A stretch of DNA of 64,000 nt from Punica granatum (Eukaryota; Streptophyta; Magnoliopsida; Myrtales; Lythraceae): contig NC_045130.1 in assembly GCF_007655135.1 (NCBI RefSeq), positions 18,047,363 to 18,111,362 on the forward strand, in the 5' to 3' direction. The position numbers were made by a program, and so were the translations under genes. This document shows positions 32,374 to 45,268 of this stretch, piece by piece. The notes beneath the pieces are model-generated. The model ran no database searches. It had not been told where the DNA came from and saw only the letters and a program-made list of their open reading frames with translations. Numbering within the stretch: the first letter of the stretch is position 1; each line of letters begins with the position of its first letter.

Positions 32374-35300
32374 ATAAATTTTTTTAAGCAAGATCATGAT
32401 TTTCTGTAATAAAATAGATTGGTTGATTGACTCCTTTTTGTCGTGTCCATGTATGGGAGGATTAATTAAAATCTTCTTAAGAAATGAGATTCTATAATGC
32501 ACTGGATTTTCGGTGACAAAGTACGAATGACTTTCCCAGTAAAATTTTTGAAAGAAATTGACAGGTCATCATTATCGCAAAAAAAGGGGAAGAAAAAACA
32601 AATAAATGAATTTCTCTACATGGAAAAGAAAGCTTAGTTGACTTTCTTAATCCGAGCTGGATCCTGATTATAACCGGGCCCGAAATTTTTATTTGCCGGA
32701 GAGGGGCTGATTTTCTTACCTCTTTATTCATTTGCATCCTTTCCCCCCGGTTTACTTTCCCAAAATTTTCCTCATTCCATATTTTCTATTTCCGGGCGAC
32801 ATTTTAATTTTCTTAGCTAATGACCATAATCTGACATCATCCTTTCGTCCCTTGCTGTCTGGCTCTTACTCTTTTGTGCTATCCAAACTTACCTAATCTT
32901 CCTTAACATACCGTTAAAGGTCTTCCCGAGACTGTCAGATCAACATGAACCCCATCCTTTTACACTGATGCAACAGTCCCAACAGGGCACTGGATAAGTT
33001 TTATGTACTTTAACCACTTGTTCTATTCTAGGCCCGCGCATCGCATCGGCATACTAGAGACTCGTGCGAAGCAAATGCGTAACTTGTTGCTTGGACTTTG
33101 AATACAAATTCAAATGGAGAGACGTTGAATCGAATATGGTGTTTAAGTAGAAGACCCTCGTCTATTTAGAAGAATGTGACACCTAAAGTGACTCCAAAAA
33201 CTAAGACTTTAGACATAGACATACGCTTTTAATTAATTCATCCAAAACAAAAGAAAAACTTAAGACAAATCCTTAACAAACTCTAAGCAGACTACATACA
33301 AATAGTGTGGACGACTAGCTATGGAAATGTACTGTGAATGCAACCATAGAAAAGCCGGTGAAATTATTTATCGAATTCAAATAAGTCGGGAAATATAGAG
33401 TAATATAAAGACAAGGACTATTCTAATATGGTCCAGGCGGAATTCACGACTTGCTCCTTTCATATATGATGGATAAGATAAGATGGGATGATGAGAATAT
33501 CAATATTTATACCATGATTATGATCTTTTCTATTTGTATAATGATCCGCTTAAGAAGAGATCTATTCGTACTACCGTTGATGATGATGACGATGATGATT
33601 GGACCAAGTAATTTCATAACAAAAAAACAATGATAATCTTGCTAATTAAAGATGGGCGATTGCTGTGTGATGACGGCAATCTGATTAACAAGCGGCAGTT
33701 ACGCCAACAGAATTAAAATAATGCAAAACTATCGGGTCAAATAGTGTCGCATAATTAATTGATTTAATAGCTTAACTAGAACTGGAATTAACAATTAAAT
33801 AAATTATTCTTTGTCATATACGAGCCCACATTAGATTTTTTTTTCTCCTCTTATTGAAAAGGTCAGGCATTCGGTGCTATTCGAGTTCTTTTTTTTTTTT
33901 TTACTTTCTATTTTATAAAGGAGGCTTGTCATCTTAATTCAGAAAAATAGGAATCTACTGCATGCCTTGATATGTCAACAAGGCGTTAGATTTTGTATTC
34001 AAGCCTATAATCTACTATCATATACCCAGTTTACTTTTCATTAATCGGTTCACATGGCACGTGGTCTTCGAGTGGCTTGAATTAATCTAGAGAGTTATAT
34101 TCTCAGTGATCGATCTCAATCTGTTTTAATCGATCAAATCAATTTTTATTTTTGCTGCGCTGCGGCTGATAAAAAATTATTGATAGGTTGAAACTAGGAG
34201 TAGGGAATGGACTTTAAAAGTGATAGGACAAATTTCCGTATATGTGCACCTGCCTGGAAATCAAATACAACACAATGGGACTTTATTTACAAGAAAAATA
34301 GGGGATACTAAAGAAAAAAGGAATTTACAATTTGGGCTCACATAAAATTGTCCTCAATTTATTTTTTTCTTTTTCTGGAAAATAATATTCCAACCAAGAT
34401 TTTTTTTTTTTGGGTGAATCTCCAACCAATATTTTGGATCTGGGTTAGGGGGTGAGCCCGGTCCCACCCTTGCAATGCTTGCTGGTGGCCTTGTGGTTGC
34501 CACCGACCTCAGTAGGATGTGGGGCAGCCGTGGTTAGACAGTGCCTACCCTCGAGGCAGCAAATTAATATTTTCGTATAATGTTAAAGTATGTTTAAATT
34601 GAAATAAATTAAGAAATTTTAATTTTAATTCGCACAATGTAAATCCCATGATCATTTTAATTCTCTTTCTCCTTTTGACCATCAATCTCCTATATAAATA
34701 TAAATCGAAAGAAGTAGCAAAAAAATACCGGGCCAAAGGTTGGTTAAAAGGGAACAAAATAGTGAGGTCTCTCCTGTCATGCGGTAAAAAATTCTAACGC
34801 AGACCAAATAATGAGAGGGATTATCAGTATCTTCTCTATATACACACACGCACTCTTGTGAGATTACGAGAAAGTAGGATTGTGCGGATCTGGATATCTT
34901 TTTTTATTTTTTTTCATGATATCCGAACTCTACTTTGTAGATGACAGATTTCAAGATTTTGGAATCGGATCCTATTCTGCTGGAACCTGAAATCAGAATT
35001 TATTCGGAACTTGAATTATATTATAGGTTCTACGGTACCTTGGAACCTATAATTTTTTTTTTCCTCTTCAAGCACAATAAATGAAATAAATAACTAAAAC
35101 CGAAAATATATCATTTACAACCACGCAAAATAAATAAATGTCAGCATAGATTATTCGGATCATATTCATCCATACAATTAAAGGATTATGTAACTCTTCC
35201 TAAGATTATATGATAGACAAAACAAATACGTAATTAAAAGTTTTTATAGTTATTTAGTAAAAAAATGATGATGTAGTTTTCTTAGTAGACAAAGCAAATA

Positions 35301-36678
35301 AACTCTCCGTAAGATTCTGTAACTACTACATGGCACATAGAGAATTATATCATGGTGGTATTATCTTTAAGCCCTCTATAAATACATGTACTTTACATGT
35401 TTTTAGGGTTGATCAACAATTCATTACTTTTCATTATATTTACGGTTCACACTGACTTGAGCGTCAGAGAGGGAAATCAGACACCAGCCCCGATCTCCCC
35501 TTGCGTAGGTATTCGAGGTCGAACGTGAGCTGTGGATCCGGTTTCTTCATCAACAAGACGCACGTGAATTACTAGTGGTTTGGACCCGAATTTTGCGGTA
35601 CTAAAAATATCCCATTGGCCTCTTCTGATCAAATGCAGAGCATGCGTAAATACTATCATTGTTCATTATTATCCACTTTATAGTATAGATAGATAAATAT
35701 CCCAACTGTTTTCTTGATAAGTTAAAAGGGTTCGGAAGAGCTTGTCGTTCAACCTTACTTTCAAATTTCAAAAAGTTTCAGACTTCTCTCTCGAAACTTG
35801 AAATACTCACGTTCAATCACTAGCTACCACTTCATTGGTGTTAGATATCCCTAATCAGAAAATTACTGTGCACGTAAATCTGAAAAGATTAGTTGCACAT
35901 TGTTGGTTTTTTTGTTCTTTCACAAAAAAAGAAAGAACAATTCACCGAAAAATCTTTATAAACTACATTGACATATATATTGTCGACAGTTAGCATAGTT
36001 ATTGATGCATTGAGATATAAGAACTGGCTTGACATTAACATTGTGTTTTTCTAGTCGTGATCCAAGTTTGTGAACTCAATTCTCCTTCTGTGCACGCGTA
36101 GCCGCGCAGGTGCTGGACTGGTTATACCGTATTACAAATTTAGAAAGAATTTGAAGGATAAAGTAGCTTAGAAAAGATTTCAAATGACAACTCATAATTG
36201 ACCGTCGAAAACCTATTAACTCCTCATGCTGTGCCACAATATATATCATCATTTATTTGAGATGTGTTCGTAATCTTCGACATTATATATGTATATATAT
36301 ATATATATATCATATATTACAAACTTTAAGGATCACATACTGTACGGGACTTAATGATGGCCAATTATTTATTGTTCTTGGGATTAACTTTAAAATTCGG
36401 TCATATAACCAACAAAGTATTGTTGAGTGGTAATAGCTCTAGATTTCATAAAAAAAGAGAACACAATATCTTCCGCAATTTTTTCCATCGAAGAAAAAAA
36501 AGAAGTCATACAATGGCATCGAACAGTTAACTTTGTCCTCAGAATTTGCCTAATCCAATCCGTAGCTTTAAATTCACAATATGCCATGAGAGTCCTGGGT
36601 TACTTGAGAAATATCTCTTTGCGAAAGGAGAAATATATAAGCTTAAAAAAAAAGTGAAAACATCATAAACATGTACTA
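32374..36678. other. Intergenic, with a possible LTR fragment at 35.3-35.7 kb
   Basis: No gene supported. At 35370-35530 a TATA-like 'ctctataaatacatg' is followed about 80 bases later by 'actgacttgagcgtcaga', a phrase I associate with plant LTR/TRIM regions. Ends could not be delimited. GC-rich 34435-34560 looks like foldback-MITE interior. An (AT)n run lies at about 36285-36311. Confidence 0.4.
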
Positions 36679-36991
36679 GTGTGTTTGGTTTTAGAGTTGA
36701 ATTGAGTTGAATTTTGATTTTAATTGGTTTGTAATGATTGTGATGTTGAATTATGAGAAAAAATATGAAAAAATAATGAATAGTTTAAAAAAAGTAATGA
36801 TTTTATTGTTGAATTGTATAAAAAGTTAATAAATAGTTGAGATAGTTTATTATTAAAAATTGAATTGAATGGTTAAAAAAATTGAAGAAAAATGAAAAAG
36901 TAATAATTGTGTTGTTGACTTTTGTTGTGTAGTGAGTAGAGTTAAAGTTAGAGTTAAAATTTTAAAATCGGATTTAGAAATCAAACAGGGC
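36679..36991 (-). mobile_element. MITE, GTTTG/CAAAC-end family, copy 2 (reverse)
   Basis: Read on the - strand it starts 'gccctgtttgatttctaaat', followed by the taactttaactc and cacacaacaaaag blocks shared with the copies at 21764 and 52990. The left end is TA|GTGTGTTTGG. At 313 bp it is longer than the other two. Confidence 0.65.
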
Positions 36992-37670
36992 AGTAAAATT
37001 TCTTAAGTCGACAGGCCCTTAAACCACCCTTATTGCTGACAATTACTTAAGTTGACGTGCAAGTCTTACTTTGTGTAGGTCCTCAATTAGCATAATTGTT
37101 TAATTCTTATTTCAAGTCCTTATCTCAAAGTTCTATTTAATTGCCGGTCGACATTATTGAGTCAAAATTCACGGATGATTCTAAATCAGCATATGATGTG
37201 AGTATCTATGCATACAAAATTATATCCCAATGCCATGTTTCCGTGGAAACCTCCGTCCGGATCCATATATAAGCCTAAAAAATTTTAGTTGTCATTGTCA
37301 TGTTCATCAGGATGATACAATTTAAGCCCTTAACAGTAAATTTTGTTTAATAATTTATATATTTAATACGTAATTTTCATTCAAGTTGCTGACGGAGAGA
37401 AGATTTTTTTTTAAAAAAAAATAGTGAAATACGGGGCCACCGACGTAGAGAAGATTAATTTCCCACTAAAGATCACCATGGACAGTCCAGCTTGATTGAA
37501 GAACTATATATTGAACTTGGAATTTTCTTTTTTGGTAAATAACTTGGATTAAGTTTCTACTCCCTTCTTGATTTGTTGTGTTATTAGGGGCACCAATATT
37601 ATGATGGATGTTTTTCGGTTAAAAAAATAGGCACTGACTCCACCGAAAAAAAGCCCATGAGCCTAAAAAT

Positions 37671-37708
<38 letters not shown>

Positions 37709-37979
37709 ATAAAATAGAAATCTTAATATTCTAATAGTAAATAAAGGAATATGGGTAACTCAACCGAAAAATTGAACATACAACCTCTTAATTGACAGGT
37801 GAGGACGTGTATCTGCACTACTTCCCCTTTCTCTACATGTGATCGATGTTATTTTGTCCTTGTGATGATGACCAAGTATAAATGAATTACTAACCAATTG
37901 TGTAATTTCCATTCAGCAAAAAAAAAAGTGTGTAATTTCTGTTTACCATGTGGCTCATGTTAAATTTCATGTGTGCATA
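36992..37979. other. Intergenic, AT-rich
   Basis: No gene supported. (AT)n microsatellite at about 37684-37709. Confidence 0.6.
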
Positions 37980-38171
37980 CAGGGGAGGAGCCAAGATTTT
38001 ATTTCGGGGGGGAACTCATACTTTTGGGACAAAATTTAAAAATTTCAAAGTTCAAGAAGGGATAAAATATAAATTTTACATAAAAAAACTCATACTTTTA
38101 TAGTAAAACTTAAAAACTTCAAAGTTCATGGGGGGCAATTGCCCCCTGAATATACATCGGCTCCGCCCCTC
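37980..38171. mobile_element. hAT MITE, 192 bp, with perfect 8-bp target duplication
   Basis: Begins CAGGGGAGGAGCC and ends GGCTCCGCCCCTC, the CAGGGGCGGAGCC-type ends of plant hAT elements. It is flanked by TGTGCATA on both sides (37972-37979 and 38172-38179). The interior has two direct copies of an 'aacttcaaagttcatg'-like block and no coding capacity. Confidence 0.9.
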
Positions 38172-38179
38172 TGTGCATA

Positions 38180-38377
38180 TGATCTAGCATCCACATCTTG
38201 ACGTCTTCCCTGCCAATATGAAAGTCCACAGGATCGGGAAAAGAGTCAAGTTCGGAAGAAGCTGTTTAGACATAGTCATAATATTATAAAAGTAGAGATA
38301 AATAATCATATTGTCTAATGCGATGGTTTAGAATAATTTCTGCATATGAGATTTGCGGACTTGTTTAAAACTAAAAA

Positions 38378-38410
<33 letters not shown>

Positions 38411-38951
38411 CAAATCTGTTTATACATGTGTAAAAGGGGGTCGCACTCCCATGGTGTCACGCATGACTTTTAAATCCTAATAATTGCAAAGCGATAAATG
38501 ACAGACTATTATAGTATCATATCAGCCATGAAAATCCAAGGTCTCTCCATTGGGAAGTCGATTAGTCATGAAAGTCTGAGGATTATTTTGTTATGAAAAT
38601 CAATCACTCAAGACCTTGCAAGGGTTCCACTAATAAAAACTTTCCATTATATATGCCCTCAAGTCGCAAGAATAAAAGGAAAAAAAATTTATCCCAACTA
38701 ATATACCATTGTGTGCCCTCATTCCTCCTATGTCAAGCCTCCCTGGAAGAATCTCAACGGATTTTGATTTGATGACAAGGAGAAGCATAACTAGCCATCT
38801 CATCCCAAGTTCGAAACCTCTTGACTTTGAGGCCACTTATAAGATTAATTTGCCCAATTTACCGGTCCAGGGCATTGCGGGGGTTCTCTGACTCAAGAAA
38901 TTAGTTGGTCAAAACTCAGAAACTCGCGGTTAGCAAAAAAGAAAAAAACAA
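38180..38951. other. Intergenic
   Basis: Nothing recognised except an (AT)n microsatellite at about 38377-38404. Confidence 0.6.
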
Positions 38952-39760
38952 GGGTAAATTACCAAAAAAAACCAAATTTTGCAATTTATATCATTTTTAG
39001 CACGAACTAATTTTTTTTATCATTAAAACTCACCAACTATTGTTTTAATATCAATTTTAGTACAATATCTAATTTTCCATTAATTTTGATGGATTTGCTA
39101 ATCTGGCACTTGCTGGAGCCATGTGGTTTGCATTGATTGGGGCCCAAAAGTTTTTCAAAAAAAAATTTGATTTTTTTTTAAAAAGAAAACCCTAATCGGG
39201 TTTTCCATGGAGGATGCGGAGGGTGGGCGACCAATGTTGGAGACCTTGCCGCCATTTCTTCTCCCCTATCACACCCCCTACCCCCTAAAAAAAAATCCAT
39301 TCAGGGTCGTAAATGATCCTATAGGGGCAGTGGTCTGTGTGAATTAAAAAAAGAATTGGGAAGGAAGGGGGTCGACTTTGGGAGCTTCACCGGCGACCAC
39401 CACCCTGCCAATTGGGGCAACTAGCGACGATAGAGGTTGCTGGCAACTCCGATCGAGGGGCGGTGGTCATCTATGAGGTCCCGTCGATTAGGATCGAAAA
39501 TGCCCAAAATGTTAGGTTTTTTCGATTCCGTTAGTGGTGGTCGCCCGTGAGGCTCCACTGCTGGTTGCCACCTCCCGTCTTTGAAACCCAATCAGGTTTC
39601 TCTTTTTTTCTTTGTTTTTATTTTTAAATTTTTCAGAATATTTTTTTATTAAAAATGTCTTTGGGGTCCACTTAATAAGCCATGAGGCGTCCACATCAAC
39701 AAATCCATCAAAATTGAAGGAAAAATTGGCCTTTTGCTAAAAGTGATACTAAAATGATAG
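38952..39760. mobile_element. Foldback MITE, right end cut by a large repeat
   Basis: Left arm 38952-39112 ('attaattttgatggatttgc', 'ttttaatatcaattttag') pairs with the inverse right-arm sequence at about 39660-39758 ('aaatccatcaaaattgaagg', 'gatactaaaatgatag'). The right arm stops abruptly where the TG...CA repeat begins at 39761; the outermost 50-60 bases of the arm are missing. The GC-richer centre resembles those of the 27064 and 28047 elements. Confidence 0.65.
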
Positions 39761-40654
39761 TGTGTGGACCCAAATTTAAGTCTTATCGGGCCCTGCATGC
39801 GCGTGCAAGATCGCACGGCTTGGGACTATCCACCTTCCTAGGAGATGTGAACAAATGCGCGTATGAGAAGGTGTCTCCCCTATCTATTTACGACTCAAAG
39901 GTCAAGGGTTGATGAGTTGTCCGAGTCTAGGGATAAGGTATACACCTAGTTTGCTTAGGCATAAGGTTTTGATGAACTTGGAGTTCCGAGTTTGAGAATT
40001 CTATTATGTGCGGGCCTATATCCAACAAGCCATGTCGGTACTTTAGTTTGTCTAAGCTTTGCCCTTTTTATTTTGTTCACCGCTTGAATTAGATTTCACT
40101 CATCTTGCTCGATTTGACACCGTAAGTTCGTTGAGAAACGATCAATTCGGACTAAAAGCCCGGGAGAGAAGTAAGCCCACGCATCGAGGTTTCAGCCTGC
40201 TATCCTCGCACTATGGTTCATTGAACCATGATGGTCGATTCTCTGCGCGGGCCGAAATCACAAAATATTGAGCTTACTTATGCCTAGGGATGTAGACCGA
40301 CTCGATTGGTTCGACACTCGGGCCTCCGCTAGGCGACCGGGATCATTACATGAATAAATATATAGCAAAACTCCTTTCACTGTACTCTAAAATAAATACA
40401 AATTATATCAATCAGATCCCACTCGGTTCATGTTCGGCAAATATTCCGCTTGTACTCACCGAGAGTTCGGAAGACCGAATAGAAATAAATGCGATGCAGG
40501 CTCATGAGAGTCGGGGTCGGGTCCGACCAAACTAGTGGTTTCTAGGAGGACCCAACGATCATCTAGGTTTCTACAAGATTGGTCGAACTCTCAAGTGGTT
40601 GTCTAACCTCGTTTCATGCGTCCTGACCCGAGCTCACAGGTGGTTGTCTAATCT

Positions 40655-41991
40655 CAGAATCGCGATTTGAAACGTAGAATCGTACGATTCTACCATTCGA
40701 GAGGGGGTCACCGATTTCGATTCCACGGAATGAATCAGGCCAAGAATAGCAGAATAGGGCCAATTTTGCGATTCTGGATTCAGGCCAGAGTTAGGCCAAG
40801 CCCGACCTAAAAGCAGCCGAACCTCAGGCCTTAACCCTTTTTTTTTCCCTGCCCCCCCACCAAAACCTTTCTTCTTTCTTCCTGTCGCCTTTTCTGACTT
40901 TCCCCTATTTCTTCCATACTTCCAGTCCCTTCTTTCTACCAGCTCCATGTACCTTTGACTTCAAGTCTTTGACGAGTTTGCCCTAAATCTTCTGACCAGG
41001 TATCTTCGGATTCTTCGACCAGGTAGCTTCTCTAAGCTTCCACTCAATAGAACGGTCAAAATCAAGAGTTAGCGTTAACTAATCAAAGAGTACATTGAAA
41101 GGTAAGAAGGCACCAAAAATAAAAGAAAGCCTTGAGCACACTTCATCATGAGAAAGTCTGACATGAGTACACTTAATAGCAAGTGATCTGACATTCCAAG
41201 AAAAGAAAGAGCAGGGAAAGTCTTACTTGGGTCACTAAGAGGAGCAATGGAAGTTCAAACACCACCATGTAGTTGTTCTAGAACTTAACGGAGATTGATC
41301 AATCATTTGATCAGTATGCATCTCACTGGTGATCCCTATGCCCCGACCAGCCTCAGGGGCAAGCAATAGGCGGAGTATAACCCGGCTGGCATGTCATCAA
41401 GTTTAAGGCCTTTTGCCAAAATAATTTCCTGAGGACATTTTAGAGAGATTCAACAGGAGGCGCTGCAACAGTGTAACGAAGTTAGTTATCAATAGAAAAG
41501 TCTTACCCTCCCCTCAAGGAAAACAATATGACATGGAATCGCATCCTCATAGGTAGCTACAGTCAAGTAATCAACTCATGCGTCTGGTTTTCCATATCAA
41601 GGGACGTGTTAGCTTGAATACAGTATATCTTGAAAATGTTCATGGAAACACCAAATAGTAGTAGGGAGTGAAGCGAATAACCTATGGAATCTTCTTATTA
41701 AAGAATCATATTTGAGTCATAGATGAAGGAGAAGCAGTCTGCGACAAAGGGGTAAGCACCTAAGGAGGAAGTAATGAAGGGCAAGAGGAGAGCTTTCATA
41801 ACAGCACAGATGATCGGAACAGGTAAAATTAATACATATATATATATAATGTTTTTGTAATTACAGGTAGATATATATAATGTTTTTGTAATTACAGGTA
41901 GAATCTTACGATTCACGATTCGATTTTACGATTCACGATTTTACGGCCCTCGAGCAATTCTAGGTAGAATCGTAATTCTGACAACCTTGGT
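40655..41991. mobile_element. Element with 'AGAATCG'-type ends inside copy C
   Basis: The left side 'cagaatcgcgatttgaaacg' and right side 'gaatcgtaattctgacaacc' are inversely related, and repeated gattcacgattcgattt motifs lie near the right end. Copies A and B lack this block at the matching place. No transposase. The exact ends are uncertain. Confidence 0.5.
41838..41901. repeat. Tandem duplication, about 33 bp unit
   Basis: 'aatgtttttgtaattacagg' occurs twice, at 41848 and 41879, each preceded by an (AT)n stretch. Confidence 0.9.
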
Positions 41992-43716
41992 CACACGTGC
42001 TCGGTGTGTGGGGGCATTGGACCCCATAATCGAAGATTAGGGGCATTAGACCCCATATTGCTCGGGTCTTGTGGGTTCGGGCTCGACCCGAATAAAAACA
42101 GAATAAAACAAACAAGTGGTAAGTTATTTGTCAAGTTTATGTGATTATCAGGTTATGATCCAAATTGCTTGGCATACAAATCTCCGTCCTAAACATATAA
42201 GCCATGTTTAGGCACATGAAATTAAAAGAATTGCCCATGGATTACCCTTGAGGGAATGTTGCATTCGGTCTCTGCTAAAAAAAAATAAAAATTGAAAGAC
42301 ACGGGGTCTCTTCCTCGAGTATGATGATATGTGAATTCGTTTTAAGTTTATCCGATAAATGACACTAAAAGGTTAACCAATTATTATTGGAGTTTGACTT
42401 TTACTTGAAGCCTAAGCTAAGAGTCTGGCCCGCCCGTTCTCGTGTGTTTAATTATGTATGATGAGTGACTAGTTCGATTTTATGTTTTATGACATATAAA
42501 CCTGATCTCATGCATTGACTTAGGAAGAGGGGAAAGCGAAACACCATGGGGATACTAAGGTCGATGCTCATGTCTTATGAAGGACCGGACAACCATTCAC
42601 GAGTTTCCTTGCTTGCGTCTCTAATTCACGCTACTAAGCGCTCGACCTATGCTAGAATGATCTAAACATTTTAGTCGGAAAGAGAGGGTTGTGCATATGA
42701 AAGCTGCGCCCGCACGGGCTGCCCATCTCTTCCCGTGGTTTGAAGTGTTTTGATCACTCTAACCCTAGGGTGTTAGTAAACCAATAACCAATCGTCGTGC
42801 CCTTGTAACGGAAAAGGTGTTCTATGAAAAAAAGATCGAGACTGTGTGATGCAGGCCGTCGAGGTCGATAACTTGTGTCGACGAATTCCTCGGACCCACC
42901 GGGGTCATGTGGACCCTAAAGGAGCCGAGAGACCGAGCGCTCTACTCGAAAATGGTCCAAGAAAAACTTCCACGTTCCGACTCGAGTTGCCTCAAATCGG
43001 GCTCGGACTCGAGTAAGGACGTGCGAATCATTCCTAGATATTCATGCTACACGTACTGCATGTCTTGATATTTTATTTTAAAATGTGGATTTTGAAAAAG
43101 ACACGATTATTGGTTCATGATTTATCGACTCGGCTGCAAATTAATAGCCGGTTTGTGCGATTTATTTTAAATTCAAATGAATTGATTAAGCGAGTAATTC
43201 GTCCCATTTACTAAGAGTATGAAATTAATTATTTTTAGTTAATATATCGAATGCTCTTGATTTTATGGATTTCGAATCGCTGAATTTATCATTGACAGAC
43301 TGTCCGAATGGAAATCTAATCCCCGACCATTTTATATTTTGAAAACGGCTCGCGACACAAGTACCGAGGCAGGTTTCCAAGGGCCAAGGTGGCTTGGCCC
43401 ATGCTGGCCGAGAGCCCCTTGGACTCTCGTGGGCGCAAGGCAGTCCTCATCTCCCGAGTCCAAGCAAATTGTTGTTGTTAGCGCATTAAAAGAGTGATTA
43501 ATCGTTAAAATGGTGTCGACATAGAAATCGAGGTTTCATGAAAAACCGTGAACCGAGTTGAATCGAAGAGGGGGAGGCTGCCACAAGCCTGAGGTGGGCT
43601 AAGAGTGCCTCACAAGCTCGACTCGGGCTCGTGTGGCCTCCTCGACTCCAACTAAGCTCGTTTCTCACATGCATCATCCTTTAAACACGATATTAAACGA
43701 ACGTACATGAAGTCGG

Positions 43717-44896
43717 TGTTGGGAATTGGTGTATGCCCTACATGCAATTTGTCATCAGTTCTGTAATATGACATGTATTTCATTTGAATATGACGCATTT
43801 ATGTTATTGTGTAGATTGCACTAAATATGATTTTACACAATAACGTCCTTGGAATAGTAGGTTCAATAGGTATCAAGTGTGACTTGATTGTGAGATCCTA
43901 TAATTACTGAACACTATTCATAAATGTCCCTAGTCAAAGTATTATCGTTAATTAGGATGACGATAATGCGGTTAGACTAGTGTGGGTGTTGATTAATAAC
44001 AAAGTCTCACAGGTCATGGATGTGGAGATATCGAGTCACACCGTAGGTATACATTAGTAGTAATGTGTACTGGACTGACCCACAATGAAACTGCTACATG
44101 AGTTGTTATGTGACTGTCATTAGCAGATCTCATAGTAACTATGGTGTAGTAGTCCTTTAACTTGAGGTTACCATAGATTCCTACATGTAATATTGTATAC
44201 ATTGATATTGTTAAACGCCACCGTAACAAACTGGTTATAAAGACAATTATTGGGTATTGCCACAGAGCATGGAGAGGAATGTGAGTGACCAAGATAAGAT
44301 TTGTCCCTCCTACGTAACGGGAGCGATATCTCACGGCCGCTTGGTGGGTAGAGTCTAAAAGTATATGCATACCCAAATGAGTCGATATAGGGATATCAAG
44401 CTCATTTGTTCTAATAGACTTACCCGGTAAATCAAGAAAGAAAGATTGAGCCATACAAGGATGGCATCGACTATGCCTTGGACTCAATAGAGATATAGAG
44501 GACAAATGGATTATACTGTACGGTAACATAAGTCATAAGATTCGTCGAGAAATTGACTTTTCGATTACTTGAGTAATAATGATGTATTGCTAGATGCCGC
44601 TCACTGTTTGTAATATTGAAATAGAGATTTCGATATTACTGTCAACGTAATTGAGAACCTACAGGGTCACACACTACGATTAAATCGACGGGATAATTTT
44701 GAAACAATAAAATCATCTAATATTGATTAGACGATTTAAGGTTCGACCGATTAATCGGATATTTAATCAGATTAAATTTACTGATTAATTAGACATAATT
44801 TATTAGACCGATTTATACATACAAATGGGCCGTACATATGTATACACTTATACATACACATGGGCCATTCATATTTCTATATTTATACATACACAT
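43717..44896 (+). repeat. Copia 5' LTR, first part
   Basis: From 44079 onward it is matched as a direct repeat by 59715 onward ('acttgaggt.accatagatt', 'gatatctcacggccgcttgg', 'cgagaaattgacttttcgat'). The first 362 bases have no counterpart in the 3' LTR. The long - strand frame at 44014-44529 is LTR sequence read backwards and also occurs, broken, in the 3' LTR. Confidence 0.85.
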
Positions 44897-45268
44897 AGGG
44901 GTGGCAATTCGTGTCGTGCCGTGTTTATACGTGTCGTGTCTAAACAGGTTCGTGTCATCGAAGTCATAACCCGTACACGACACAATTATTAAACGGGTTA
45001 GGTTTTGGAAACCCATACACGACATGTTTATATCCGTGTCAACCCGTTTAGACACGTTTAAACCCGTTTATCGAAATGTGTCATAATAAGTACAAGTATA
45101 TACGACACGATTATAAATTTTATCAGGACATGTTAACGCAACTTGTTTATCCGATCAACTTAGTTACCTGGATACATGAACAAGACATGTTTATCCGATT
45201 AACTCGTTTATCCGAACACGTTAACACGACATGTTTACACGTTAACACGACATGTGTTGGATTAGGTG
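44897..45268. mobile_element. MITE, 'GGGGTGGCAAT' family, left part, nested in copia LTR
   Basis: Starts 'aggggtggcaattcgtgtcg' and is filled with cgtgtc/gacacg/cgtttaaac motifs, like the element at 26267. The 3' LTR of the same copia has no such sequence at the matching place. It is split by copy A at 45268 and probably resumes at 50004-50105. Confidence 0.65.

Larger units (their letters stand above)
39761..43716 (+). mobile_element. Large TG...CA repeat, copy C, left part
   Basis: Starts TGTGTGGACCC, matching TGTACGGACCC of copy A with two transitions. It continues in parallel with 45269 onward: 'gggcctgcat', cacgcgtg-type stretch, 'cacctagttt', 'ttacgtgcgggc'-type and 'tcggtact' blocks. 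Older than copies A and B by divergence. It is interrupted first by an element at about 40655-41991 and then split at 43716 by a copia retrotransposon. It resumes at 61130. No coding capacity. Confidence 0.75.

Noticed and set aside
44014..44529. 171-codon frame on the - strand with a plausible N-terminus
   Set aside because: It lies in the copia 5' LTR and is repeated, broken, in the 3' LTR (59580-60170). LTR sequence read backwards.
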